A stretch of 64,000 nt of DNA from Cinnamomum chago. Lineage: Eukaryota > Streptophyta > Magnoliopsida > Laurales > Lauraceae. The stretch is taken from the NCBI GenBank assembly GCA_038049695.1, contig CP142461.1:33797001-33861000 (forward strand), written 5' to 3'. Below, one piece after another: positions 35,651 to 47,330 of the stretch (its first letter is position 1; the number at the start of each line of letters is the position of its first letter). The notes beneath the pieces were generated by a model. That model did not search any database and had not been told where the DNA came from. It saw only the letters and a list, made by a program, of their open reading frames with translations. The translations under genes and the position numbers were made by a program.

Positions 35651-36182
35651 CTTTTCCAAAATTTAAATAGTCATCCCTTGTATTCAGGCTTGGAGGCTAT
35701 TTTAGCAGTTGATAGCAATGGGGAAGGTTTGGCATAAGTCTAGGTAAACCTGATCAAATGCACCCCTGCTACTGCTCAGCTCGTGTAGTGTAAGTAGGTT
35801 CTTTTTCAGTTCAAGTCCCATCACATATATATGTAAAGCCAAAAATTAAAAATTAAAAAGAGAGAAATCCCCACCCAGAAAAGAAAAAGAATTTTTTAAC
35901 CTACTTATCATATGGACCTTGAGACTTTTTATCTTTTTCTTTCTGTCCTTTTTTTATTTAGCCAAGACCAATGAGAGAACCCAGAGAAGGAAAAAAGCTT
36001 GCTCGTGTTGAAAGAGAAGTCCCAATGATGAAAAAATGAAGCTTGCTCTTATAAAAAGAGGAACCCAAAGAGGAACCCAGGTAGGCAAGTGAGAAATGGG
36101 GCACTCAACCAATTGTGCAACCGTACCCTTTGTTCTCAACGGTTCTTGACACTTACACATTAAGGAATAATAAAGAGATAAT

Positions 36183-37975
36183 TAGCGAAAGGTCCCTAGA
36201 ATTGAATCTATCCAGCCTCCAGTTCAGGCAAATCTTTTTAAGGGCTCTGGTCCAAACAGCTAGACTGTTTGCAGCCAGAGGTCCCTGAATACAATTTACA
36301 CGACTAATTTGCCCTCTTCCAACTGTTTAGGCATCTAATTTTGAAATTTGAAATTTCAAATCTTCCATTCTCCCCCTCATTACTTCAAACCGGACATGGA
36401 TATTGACGGATTGGATCTCAACAGTTGAGATCGATCTCTGAAGAAGAAAACTCCTGCAACAAAGAAGAAGAAGAAGAAGAAGAAGGAGAAAAAAGACCCC
36501 TGCAACGAAGAAGAAGACCCTTGCAAAGAAGATGAAAAAGAAGAAGAAGAAAACCCCTGCAAAGAAGAAGAAAAAGAAGAAGAAGAAGAAGACATGTGCA
36601 AAGAAGAAGAAAACGACTTGCAGAACACGAAACAAAGAAGAAGACGATCTTTTGCGCCATCGCTGGATTTCCTGCACCACCGTCGTTCCTACATGTTGCT
36701 GGAGAAGGGGGATCGCCATTGGACGTCATGCTATGCCATCGCCGGAATCGAGGAAGAAGGCGAATGAAAGTTTGCTTTTGTGTTTCTGATTCCAAAACGA
36801 AGAAGAAGAAGAAAGTGGGCCTAGGATCTACAGCAGTTCCGGGTTGATTCTAGGTCAGGTTTGACCTGACCCGTTCCAGAAGTCCATCCCCGTTCCAGTC
36901 AAATTTATCTGAGTTCTAGATAAATTTATCTGAGTTCCAGACAAATTTGACTGAGTTTTGGCTATTTATCTGACTTTTGGAACAAATTTATCTGAGTTCT
37001 GGATAAATTTATTTAAGTTCTGAACAAATCTGTCTGAGTTTCTGGCTATTTATCTAATTTTTGGAACAAATTTATCTTAGTTCTGGACAAATTTATCTGA
37101 GTTCTGACCAAATCTATTCGAGTTTTAGGCTATTTATTTGAGTCCCGGAACAAATCTATCTGAGTCCCGGAACAAATCTATCTTAGTTATAAACAAATCT
37201 ATATGAGTTTTTGGCAGATTTATTTGTATTTCTGAATTTTATTTGTGTCTTTTGAGATTTATTTGTATTTTTTGAAATAAAATTAACTGAGTTTTTGATA
37301 AAAGGACTTGAGTTTTTTGCCACATTGTTCGCTAATTTGGAAACTGGGGTTATCTTAGTTTTGGCAAATGTATTTGTGTTTTTTTAAATTTATTTGCATT
37401 TTTTAATTTTATTTACTTCTTTTGAAATTTATTTGAGTCTTTTGAAATTTATTTATATTTTTTTGAAATTTATTTGGATCTTTTGAAATTTATTTTCATC
37501 TTTTGAAATTTATTTATATTTTTTTGAAATTTATTTGTGTCTTTTTAGATTTATTTGCGTTCTTATGAAATTTATTGCTTTTTTAAAAATTTATTGTGTT
37601 TTTTGAAGTTTATTTCATTTTTTGAAATTTATTTGCTTTCTTTTGAAATTTATTTGCGTTTTTTAAATTTTATTTGTGTTTTTTAAATTTATTTCATTTT
37701 TAGAAATTTATTTGAAACTTTTTTCCTATTTTTTGAAACTTATGTGATTTTTTTAAATTGATTTGAAAATCTCATTAGTGGAATTTTATTAATCGTGACT
37801 AATTTAATGGTAGTTGACCATCATTAATGGCTTATCCCACTAATCATGGGATATGATTTGAAGAAATGGTAAATTAGACATTTTAGGTTTTCAAATTTGG
37901 AAAAATGGCCTATCGCATTATAAGAAAAGATTGTGGACCTAAGGCAATAAAGTGAAATGTTTAGGGACCCGTCGC
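36183..37975. repeat. Low-complexity block with GAA array and graded minisatellite
   Basis: A short imperfect terminal inverted repeat may bound it: TTAGCGAAAGGTCCCTAGAA near 36183 and the complement of TTTAGGGACCCGTCGCTGA near 37960-37978. Inside lie a GAA/GAAGAA-rich stretch (about 36436-36640 and 36797-36816) and about 900 bp of degenerate minisatellite (36900-37760). The minisatellite shifts from 'aatttatctgagttctgga' units (about 30-45 bp) to shorter 'tttgaaatttatttg' units (about 20-24 bp). Reading frames here (poly-K, poly-F/S) are composition artefacts. Possibly a non-autonomous DNA transposon; this is not proven. Confidence 0.5.
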
Positions 37976-38066
37976 TGAATCCCCTAATAATAAATGAAAG
38001 TTCATGAAGCCATTAAACTAATGAATACAAGAAGATATCAGATTTAATTGATAACATTCTGCCTTA

Positions 38067-38387
38067 GGGCTTGTTTGGCAATTCTACTTGTAGAGTCAAG
38101 TAAGGTAAAGCCCCATTTCTCAAAAAAAAAAAAAAAAAGCCTCCCACCATAAGCACTTTAATTCAAATTTCCTACCATATTTCTAAAAAAAAAAAAAAAT
38201 TCAAAAAGTAACTTCATTTCTCTACTAAAAGACAAAAAAACTCCACTTTTCAATTAAAAAAAGTCAAAAAGATTCAATCACAAACAACTAAAAATAAAAT
38301 ACCATCATAACCCATTTATATTTTATTATTTCTTCAAAATAACATTTACTCCACTCAACTCTACAAGTAAAGCCCCCAAATAGGCCC
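38067..38387. mobile_element. Tourist-like MITE (PIF/Harbinger)
   Basis: The 321-bp element starts GGGCTTGTTTGGCAATTC and ends with the complement-like AGCCCCCAAATAGGCCC, flanked by TTA at 38064-38066 and 38388-38390. It shares its interior ('ctaaaagacaaaaaaactcc', 'acaaacaactaaaaataaa') with 43128-43419 and with the remnant at 14515-14705. Confidence 0.85.
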
Positions 38388-38819
38388 TTAGGTTTTATAG
38401 ATTTATGATGTGATTATGTTGTCAAATTTGCTTTATGGGTGATTAGAATTTCATTAGAGTTATAATGTGATTAGATTTCTATGATTGTTTTTTATAAATG
38501 GACAAACTATTTTTAATGGAATAAATGTCGGGTTTACGTCTTGCATTCCGGGTTAACTGGATTGCTCTATTTGGTTAGCCACAGACTTAGTTCTGGATCA
38601 GGGGTATTTTGGTAAATTTATTGAGCTTTTTTAAGGCTTACGAAAGAGTAGATTATATATATGATGCGATTTCTAACCCTACACTAAAAAAAGAGTCAGG
38701 ATGTAAAAAAAGTACTCTCTTGCAATGGACGTAGGCACATTACCGAACCACATGAATCCCCGCATCTCTCTTGTATGGCTTGATTGTCAATCGCCGGTTT
38801 CACACTTTCGCACACATAT

Positions 38820-41652
38820 TATTACACCCCAACCCAATTTAACCATAATTAGTGCTAATTAATGGTCATTTAGCTTAATAAATGGTGCTTAGTTGCTAAC
38901 TATGGTTATTAGTGTTAATTAGCCTCTATAAGTTCAGTTAGTTGAGTCTTGAATAGAGTTGGAATCAATTTGCCTCGGTTGGGTAGAGTCGATGGCTTTT
39001 TCGTAATTATCGATTTTCGCATTTTTTGCACCATTTGCACGTCATTTTGGTGTCATCACGTGTATTTTGTCGAGCACGTCGATTTTCGTCTTAGACACTA
39101 TTTCATTTGACCAACCATTAAGTGAGTGGGCCATTGTTTGACTCAAATTGGAAATATACAACTTTAGTGGACCTCTTTGCAAAAAGAGACATTCTTATCC
39201 CTGTATATGCAACTACCCATTTTTCTTTCATTTCCTTTTCTCTTTACACTTCTTCTTCTTCACACCTCTTCTCCTCTCCTCCTCCAATCATCAAGAGTGA
39301 TTGCATGCACCTTGGGAGCTAGGGTTTGGGCTTAACTCCATCGTCTCCATCCTTTTCATCTTCTTCCTCAAGTGGTTGACAAGAAGCTAGCTCCACTATC
39401 TCTCATATCCTTTCCAATTCGGGTTTCTTGATAGAGGTAAGAGTAAAACCCTTTTTGTTTATGTTTTGGAGTTGCATTAGAGTCAAGAGACTCTTGGATA
39501 GTCATGCATACATATTCATGTTTGTTTCCCATGTTTAATTGTGATTAGGGTTTGGAATTTGGGGGTTTCTAGGGTTTTTGAGTTAGAAAGATTTGGAAAG
39601 CTCTATTTAGAGGCAAGTATAAGCAAATTTGGAGTTACTGTCAACTCATCCATTGCTTCAAGAATTTTCTATTTCTTAATGATTCAATCCTTTAATGAAT
39701 GATTGGGTTGGATGTTTTGTAATTTTATTTGATGGGATTGGATGGAGGAGTGGTATACTATGTATGTGGGAGCAAGGAGGCTTCATTTGTGCAGGTTGTG
39801 TGTTAGAAGAAGAAGAAAAAGGGAAGGAGGAAGTAAACAATGAGAATTCCAAATTCATGAATTTTGGAGCATTCACTCGAGTGAACTGGAGCATTCGCTC
39901 GAACAAACCTCCCTACTGAACACTCGTTCGAGCGAGCCAAAGGGCCGCCCGAGCGTCCACCTCTTTAGATGGGATCCGCTTGAGCAAACATGGGTCCGCT
40001 TGAGCGACCACCCTTCTGAAATCGCCGCTCAACCGAACCAAGAGGGTCGCGCGAGCGATCAACCCTATGGATGGGGTCCGCTCGAGCTAACATTGGTTTG
40101 CTCGAGCTAACATTGGTTTGCTCAAGCGAACCTGAAACTGTAGACTGAGCTTCCTTTGACCCAATTTTAGGGTGAATTGCCGCCCTTGTTCCATAGGGAG
40201 TTAGGATCCTTAAGACCCTTATGACCTTATCATGGAACCATTATCCTCACTAATTGGTCCACTGGGCAATCCTTGGTCTAGCACTGTGCCATAAGGGTTG
40301 ATTCGGGAAATTCAACGCTTTTCCCCATTAATAAGTGACACCAAACAAGATAGTAATACGTTGAATTCCCCGGACCTACCTTGTGTTGGACGGTGAGAGA
40401 CTAACTTAATAGTTTATGGCCAGCTAGTAAGAATAGCTTGATTCCTTTAAATTATTGCATTTCATATTGAAGTCCAAATTGTTTATTGATATCCAATCCT
40501 AATCGATTACAGTGGTTGCATTCTTATCATTGATTATGGTTCAATTTCCTAATGCCAATTCGTAGCTGGATTTATTCGTATAACTATTCCAATATTCATT
40601 GAGATTGAGGACTGAGTAAGTATTCGAGTATATGTGATTTCTATTCGATTCGATTATGAACAAAGAATATGGACTTACTCAAATTCGATTATTATTTGAT
40701 TCGATCGAGTCGACACTACTTAACTTCGACCATGTGATACCTGACGAGGTTGAACTTAGTTTAGTTATTCGAAACTACAACAGTAAGTCATCTGGAGCAC
40801 CGGAACTCCAGACCCAGGTAGCCAACTAGTCTTTGGCTAGGCTGTTGGTGACATCCCAATTAGATTCGCTCTCTTTTGAGAGAATGAGCTCAATGTAGTA
40901 GCCACTCAGTATGTCTTATTTTCCTTTGATTCACAAGCATAATTATTGGTCACAAGCATAATTATTCGATATTTGCATAATTTTGCCTAGTCATTACTTA
41001 CCATTGACATCCATTAATTTAAATGTCTTTTAATTCAATTTGTGACATTATGTATTTCCTTATTATTGCCTATACTTGCTTTATCATCGTATTGAGGTGC
41101 TACTCTTGGTGTCACAGTCGCAGGTGTAACTCCCGGCCATGAAGAGGCCAAGGAGGGAGAGGAGGGTACCTAAGAGGTTCCTCCAAGTTTAGAGGAGTGG
41201 CCAGAGCTAGGGCCAGTGTAGATTCTTCTTCCCTCGGAGCGTGTGGATGTTCTTTTGAGAGCTTCTTTAGTGTATAGCTAGCCCCTTTTTGCGTGGGTCT
41301 CACTCAATGTGTAGTTTTTCTTTTGACTATATTTTTGGTAGTATTGTATAGGGTTCTTTTATTACACCCTCTTTTGTAATTAATGTATATACTCGTACAA
41401 TTCTTTTGTATAAACTTGAATGTTAACTAGACTGAATGGGAAATGATACCTTCATATGTATGAATTACAGCTTCCGCTATGAATTAAATGTTGTTGACAA
41501 GTTTTAGTGAGCTTGACTTACGTGTGGAGAAAGTTATTTTCTCTCCTTCGTGTGTTGTATTTGGTTCGAGACAGGTACAGCATCATGTGAGTACGTGTGT
41601 CTCACCTCGAGGATTACCCTAGGCCAGGGTGATTCGAGACCAAGATGTGACA
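38820..41652 (+). mobile_element. Solo LTR of a Ty3 (chromovirus-like) element
   Basis: Begins TATTACACCCCAACCC (decayed TGTTACACCCC start) and ends AAGATGTGACA, 2,833 bp. Flanked by CATAT (38815-38819) and CATAC (41653-41657), a 4-of-5 match to a 5-bp target duplication. No coding inside. Size and ends resemble the long LTRs of the chromovirus at 44220-53423, although it is a different family. It holds the TCGA-centred palindrome array at 39871-40132. Confidence 0.7.
39871..40132. repeat. Array of TCGA-centred palindromic motifs (CGCTCGAGCGA type)
   Basis: About eleven degenerate motifs of the form (T/C)CGCTCGAGCGAAC in 260 bp, at spacings of about 10-40 bp, in both orientations. They sit in an otherwise AT-rich solo LTR. 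Similar motifs form an array at 62331-62591 in a different LTR family. Confidence 0.85.
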
Positions 41653-41993
41653 CATACTCACAATATTTGGTATCAGAAAATGCCAAAATGGTGAGAAGTA
41701 TTGGTACCAACAATGTTGCCTTGTTTTTTTAAGCCTTAAGCAGAAAAAGTAAGAGACCATTTTTCTCTCTTCACACTTCTATTTAAAACCTAGAGAACCA
41801 TTTTTCAGCGTGAATGAACTAGATCGCAACCTTACAAGTAATGGCCCGCCGGAGATCTGATTGATCTCTCTTTCTTATTTCAACAAACAAGAACACACAT
41901 TCAGCTCTCCTTCACTTCTTATCAGGAGAGTTTTGCAAACGATGAGAATCTTAGAAAATGATTTTCCCAACAAGGGCTCTAATTAATACTTAT

Positions 41994-42300
41994 TATTGTG
42001 CACGTGCATGTGGAAATACGGAGTCTATGATCAACAAACAAGCCACAACAAGAAGAAAAACAATTGCGCAAGAAAGTATTTACGTAGTTCGATAATGTAC
42101 CTACGTCCACGACTAATGAGAACTCACAATCTCTGCATTTCACCCTTAGGTCTATGATTAAAGGCTACATCTTTTTTCTTTTTGAAGCCCTAAAAATAAC
42201 CTTGGTACAATTACTAAAATACCATTGACGGAAAGCCTAGTTCATTACTAATCTATTGGACCAATCTGGTTAACCCGAAATACATGACAAAAGCCTAACA
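41994..42300 (-). mobile_element. Copia solo LTR or LTR remnant
   Basis: Read on the minus strand it starts TGTTAGGCTTTTGTCATG and contains 'tttcgggttaaccagattgg' and 'cgtggacgtaggtacatta', and ends CACAATA. Both shared motifs tie it to the copia LTR at 38526. No direct target duplication is recognised. The spacer 41680-41993 shows nothing recognisable. Confidence 0.65.
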
Positions 42301-42329
42301 ATAAGATTTTTCAAAATGTAGACTATAAT

Positions 42330-43124
42330 CTTTTAAAGATTTGAAGTCTACCAATTGATGAAACTAATCAGCATTACTATTGGTGGCACCTGAAAAAAGT
42401 TTTAAAAAAGATCAAGTCCAAAGCAAGAACAGAAAAAACCGAAGGACAAATTCTGGTCAACTCCTAAAGTCAAAGCAAGGGTTAGAGCTCAAGGAAGTTC
42501 AAGCAAGGTGTCAATAAGGTCTCATCAAAATCTTAAGACAAATTGAGACCAAAATCACAAGAAAAAGGATTAAAAAAAAACCCAGATGAAACTGTCTTGC
42601 ATAATCGAACAGATCGCTCGCACAACTGGGCAAACTACGTGGGTCGACAATCGGGCGCGTGATCCGAACAACCAGGGTTGACTGAGTCCGCAATCTGGCG
42701 ACCGTTCCTGACGGTTTTCGCACGTTGTGCAGTTCTTGCCTACGATCAACCAAGATTGCACTCTTTGACTGATTCTAACAACCAAATAGAGTTCAAATCT
42801 AACCGACAATTGATGACAGTACATTATCTTGGCTCTCAATTATCCATTCTCTTCACTTCCTCCAGTACTCTCCCTCGTTCTACAATTGCAATCTCTCTCT
42901 CCCTCTCTCTGTCCCTCCCTCTCTCCCTAGACTGCTATAAAAGGAGGTCTTTGGGCAACACTTGGCATCAAGCATCAAGCTCGACTTCATCCAAACCCTA
43001 CCAAAACTCTGGAAAACTCCAGCAATAAGGAGGAAAGTTTGTCAAACTCACTCCAACACCTTCAAAACCTCAACACAAGGTAGTTAACCTCTGGGAACAC
43101 AACCGAAGGACTATAGATAATACC
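42330..43124 (+). mobile_element. Probable LTR fragment with TATA box
   Basis: A (CT)-rich leader (about 42889-42930) precedes TATAAAAGG at 42936-42944, and then a pyrimidine-poor 'cacttggcatcaagcatc' stretch, which is the usual LTR promoter layout. Upstream, GTCGAC and other TCGA motifs occur at about 42600-42680. The ORF at 42678-43028 is not credible as a gene. No ends were found, so the family is open. Confidence 0.35.
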
Positions 43125-43127
43125 TTA

Positions 43128-43419
43128 GGGCCCGTTTGGTAATTTACTTTTAAAATAAAGTGAAATGAAGTGAAATGAAAAGAATGAATAAAATATAAGT
43201 GAGTTATGATGATATTTTATTTTTAGTTGTTTGTGATGAAATATTTTTTACTTTTTATATGGGGAAATGGAGTTTTTTTGTCTTTTAGTGAGTAAATGTA
43301 GTTGTTTTTTGACTTTTTTGGAAAAGATGGAGGGAATTTTGGTAAAAAGTGCTTTTGATGGGATGTTTAACTTGACTTGACTTCACTTGACTATATAAGT
43401 AAAATTAACAAACGGGCCC
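43128..43419. mobile_element. Tourist-like MITE (PIF/Harbinger)
   Basis: Starts GGGCCCGTTTGGTAATTTAC and ends with the matching complement, GTAAAATTAACAAACGGGCCC, giving about 20-bp inverted repeats. Flanked by TTA at 43125-43127 and 43420-43422. At 292 bp it is the best preserved of the three related copies in the window. Confidence 0.9.
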
Positions 43420-44219
43420 TTAGGTCATGAGAAACAAACAGTAGGACGAGTCAGAGCTTCTTCACAAAGAATGTAGAGATACGGGGAGAGTGGGTCACCT
43501 TGCTGTAACCCACGTCCAGGGAGAATGGGAGAGGTGGTTGCTCCATTGACCCGAACCAAGTAACAGACACAAGACACACAAATCATTATTTTTGCCACAA
43601 ACTCTCTATTGAAACCATGCTGGTGGAGACAAGCTTCAAGGAATGTCCGGCTCAACGTGTCATAAGCCTTCTCGACATCAAGCTTAACAGCAGCCATTGC
43701 CTTGGATCCTTTGAGCCAGGACGTCCAGTGTATTATTTCTTTTGCAAGCACGATTTGATCCAGAGCTCAACACCCCTGCACAAAGGCGCCTTGAGATTGG
43801 GATATGATTCTGGAGAGGATAGGACGGAGCCTGAAAACCAAAATCTTAGAAAGGATCATATAGGCAATATAGCATGTAGTCCTTGATTGTCACCGGTTAC
43901 ACTTTCTTGGGGGACAAGAACGAGCATTGTTTCATTCAGCTTGGGGTCCAGGGTCCTTGGGAGAAGAAATTATAGAACAAACCTTGAAAGTCATGCTTCA
44001 ATATGTTCCAAAACGTTTGGTAGAACTTTGCATTAACCATCCGGGCCAGGGCCATTATTAGGATTGATAGAGAAAACAGCGCGCCTGACTTCATTGGCTG
44101 TAGGAATATCGTTGAGGCTATCATTTTCCATCTCAGTAATGCCGGACTCCAGACTGGAAGGCATTGTCAGGTCCTCAGGACGTTGTTGTGTGGTTGAAGC
44201 AGAAAACCAGGATTCAAAG

Positions 44220-45714
44220 TGTCACGCCCCCAAAAGTGGAACCGAGGTTCTACGTGAGATTAGGGCCAATTAAAACTTTTTCCAACATTAATCACATGTC
44301 ACTTGCCCTAATCACGTCCCATCTGGATCGAAGACCGTTGTGAGGTATAAACATTTCCTCAAATATATAAAGCAATTAGCGGAAGCTTTATAATGCAAGA
44401 GGTATCTTAAAGATGTATAGTTTAAGAGCAATATACTGAATAACATAATTAGGGTTAAAGTTTAAGACTGTTAACAAAATATTAATTACAAGGAAGAAAG
44501 CCACACAAAAACTAGGCCTAAATACTAAATAAAAGTATAATAAATCAAAAGATGAAACTAGTAGGATGAATCGTGAAGGCTCTCATGTACCGAGGTCATG
44601 GTCGGCCGACCCGCAGTTGTAAGAAGAAATAGGGAACAATGTTTTGATCAGGTTCCAGGGAACCTGACCTTGTGTGGCTGGTCGATCGAGGTCCCTGGCC
44701 GGTCGACCGCGTGAATTGCTGAAACAGAGTCTGGGTTCTGTTTTTGCACTGAAATGGAGCCATTCCATTTCCAAACTTTTTGAACCTAATAAACAGTCCA
44801 AGCAATGATAAAAAAAACAATCTAACTACAATACACAAAACTACCTAATCATGTCATTAACCTCTAAATCCATTCCATTCAACTAATAAACCAAATTATC
44901 ATGTTTTCAAACCTCTAAGGTATCAATTGAGCAATCAACATCTAAAACATAATTTTCTCATACAAATCAAGGGAAACATAATTTTCTCATACAACTCTCC
45001 AAACCCAAATCACTCCTACAAATGCATGCCAAGGGTTGAGGTGAGTCTTCCTAATCCATTTCTAACTAATAGAGAAGTAGTTGAGATGGGTTACAAGCTT
45101 TAGGAGCTCACCTTGAAATGAGTTGTGGGTGAAAAGCTTAGAAAACGGATATGGTTAGAGTCTAGGAGGCTTGAGGAAGGAGATAAGCGGATTGGATTCT
45201 TCGCCGGAGTTCCGGTGCTCGTCGGAAGTGAAGAAGAAGATGAGAAAAAGAGAGAAAAGAAGAAGAGGCTGACTGTTGTGTTGTTGTTGTGTTGAGTGGA
45301 ATGAAATGAAAGAGATAAAGAGAGATGGGTTGATGACCTAATAATTGGGTCTTGGGATTGGGCCTTGGGCTTGGGTTGGGTTTTGGGTCAAATTCCGGGT
45401 CGGTCCATGTGTATAATCGAAGATTTTCGGGCCTCTTCGACACGTCGATTTGAAACGCGACAGAAGACTAAAATGAAACGACGAAACCTACCCGATGCAC
45501 CCTAACGCACAAAACTCATAATCTCATAAATTCCCTGAAAACTTACATCATTAGCAAAAACAACTCTCTATCCTATCCAAACGCACTTCGAATCGTGCGA
45601 GACTTCGCACACGAGATTCGACGTTAAACCCGACTACTTAGACTCTAAACACACTTACTAACTAATCACACAATTAGTTATAATTAATATGCGATTAGGG
45701 GACGGGATGTTACA
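44220..45714 (-). repeat. 3' LTR of the chromovirus
   Basis: 1,495 bp, matching the 5' LTR in order. Includes GGTCGACC-type palindromes near 44680-44710. Confidence 0.9.
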
Positions 45715-45728
45715 TCCTCCCCCGCTTA
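45715..45728 (-). other. Polypurine tract of the chromovirus
   Basis: On the minus strand GCGGGGGAGGA directly precedes the LTR start TGTAACATCC, as expected for the plus-strand primer. Confidence 0.85.
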
Positions 45729-45750
45729 GGCTATTTGGTCCTCCAAATCT

Positions 45751-47330
45751 CTAACACACCTCTAGCAATAACTCTGGATACTTCTCCTGGACTTGATCTC
45801 TGAGTTCCCAAGTCGCTTCCCTTGGACTGTGATGCTCCCACTGTACTTTGACCCATTGAATGGTCCTCGTCCTCAACACTTGCTCCTTTGTGTCGATGAT
45901 CTTCTTCGGTCTCTCTACGAACGTAACATCTGGCTGAACATCTAAAGGTTCGAGATGTAGCACGTGTGAAGGGTCTGGAATGTACTTCCTCAACATAGAA
46001 ATGTGGAAAACTCTGTGAACTCCTGCTAACTCTGCTGGTAATATCAATCTGTAAGCCATTTTGCCGACGCGCATATCGATATCGAACGGTCCAATGTATC
46101 TCCGAGCCAGTTTTCCTTTCTGACCGAATCTCATAGTTCCTCTAGTCGGTGAGACTTTGAGAAACACTTTAGCTCCAGCTTGAAATTCCAAATCTCTCAT
46201 CTTCGAGTCTGCGTAGCTCTTCTGACGGTCTCTTGCAATTTTCAGCCTATCAATGATCTGCTTCACTTTCTCACTGGTATCACTGATGATTGAAGGTCCG
46301 TGAAAACTCTGAATACCAATCTCTTCCCAACAAATCGGGGTGTTACACTTCTGTCCATACAATGACTTGAATGGTGCCATCCCGATACTGGAGTGATAAC
46401 TGTTGTTATAGGCAAATTCGCACAAAGGAAGACTCTTCTCCCAGTCTTTCCCGAGATCAAGGACACATGCTCGCAACATATCCTCCATAGTTTGATTGGT
46501 TCTCTCAGCATGTCCATCGGTCTGAGAGGGTGATACGCAGTACAGAAGTTCAATGTAGTACCCAAAGCTGCTTGCAAACTGACCCAAAATCTGCCCACAA
46601 ATCTCATATTTCTATCTGAAATAATGGAATCTGGAATTCCGTGCAATTTGACTATATTATCAATATACTTGTGTGCCAAAACATCCATGGATCCTCTCAT
46701 CTTCATAGGAATGAAGTGTGCTGACTTGGTAAGTCCGTCAACAATCACCCAAATGCTGTCATTGTCCCTCATGGGTGGCAATCCTGCAACGAAGTCCATG
46801 GTGATGTACTCTCACTTCCATTCTGGTGTTTTCAATGGTTGGAGTAATCTTGGAGGTTTCTGATGTTCAATCTTCACTTGTTGACACACTAGACATCTCA
46901 AAACAAATCCTGCAATGTCTTTCTTCATGTTGTTCCACCAGTAAAAACTTCTCAAGTTTTTGTACATTTTAGTGCTCCCTGGGTGAATGGCATAACGAGA
47001 ATGGTGTGCCTCAACCATAATCTCGTTTCTCCAATCATGTACACCTAGTACACATAATCTGTCCTGGTAGTACAACACTCCATCGATGAGTCTGAACTCT
47101 GACCTTTCTGTTATGCTGTCTATCAGTCTAACTAACTCTGAATCCTCTAATTGACTGCTCTTGATTCTGCTAAGAATCTCTGGTTCCCAAGTGTGCATAT
47201 TGGCAACCATGATTCTTTCACTCTGAGGCTGGAACTCTATGGCTAAGTCTCTGAATAACTCTGTCAAAGACCACTCTGTCTGTAAACATCCGGTATTCGC
47301 TGTCTTTCTGCTCAATGCATCTGCAACCAC
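45751..47330 (-). mobile_element. Chromovirus integrase and chromodomain region (fossil)
   Basis: H2C2 zinc-finger part (near 46870-46990), core with MDFVAGLPPM near 46799 and the SDRNMRFVGRFW segment near 46610. The C-terminal part has GAKVFLKVSP and RRYIGPFDI. A chromodomain-like tail (VKVQWEHHSPREATWELRD) at about 45770-45830 is the basis for the chromovirus call. Broken. Confidence 0.9.

Larger units (their letters stand above)
38526..41666 (+). mobile_element. Decayed copia LTR with primer site, split by a Ty3 solo LTR
   Basis: Left part 38526-38819 begins TGTCGGGTTTACG and carries the 'atggacgtaggcacattacc' region shared with the other copia LTRs in the window. After the inserted solo LTR (38820-41652) a few more bases of LTR end follow, and then a primer-site-like TGGTATCAGA at about 41668-41677. 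This shows that the piece was once part of a full copia element. Little or no internal coding remains. Age is older than the insertion it carries. Confidence 0.7.

Noticed and set aside
35760-35825. tRNA-like stretch on the + strand ('ttcaagtcccatca')
   Set aside because: Only a B-box-like motif; no cloverleaf could be drawn by eye and no SINE body or tail is recognisable.
36000-36140. tRNA-like stretch on the minus strand ('gttgcacaattggttgagtg')
   Set aside because: The A-box-like part is good but no convincing B-box at the right distance is seen, and there is no tail or duplication. It may be a decayed SINE.
36327-36847. Poly-K and poly-F/S frames
   Set aside because: Translations of the GAA array and its complement.
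39871-40132. CRISPR-like array
   Set aside because: The motifs are short, degenerate and irregularly spaced, lie in a plant LTR, and have no spacer structure or cas genes.
42678-43028. 116-codon ORF spanning a CT-rich stretch and a TATA box
   Set aside because: It runs across what looks like an LTR promoter, so it is unlikely to be translated; the protein is low-complexity.
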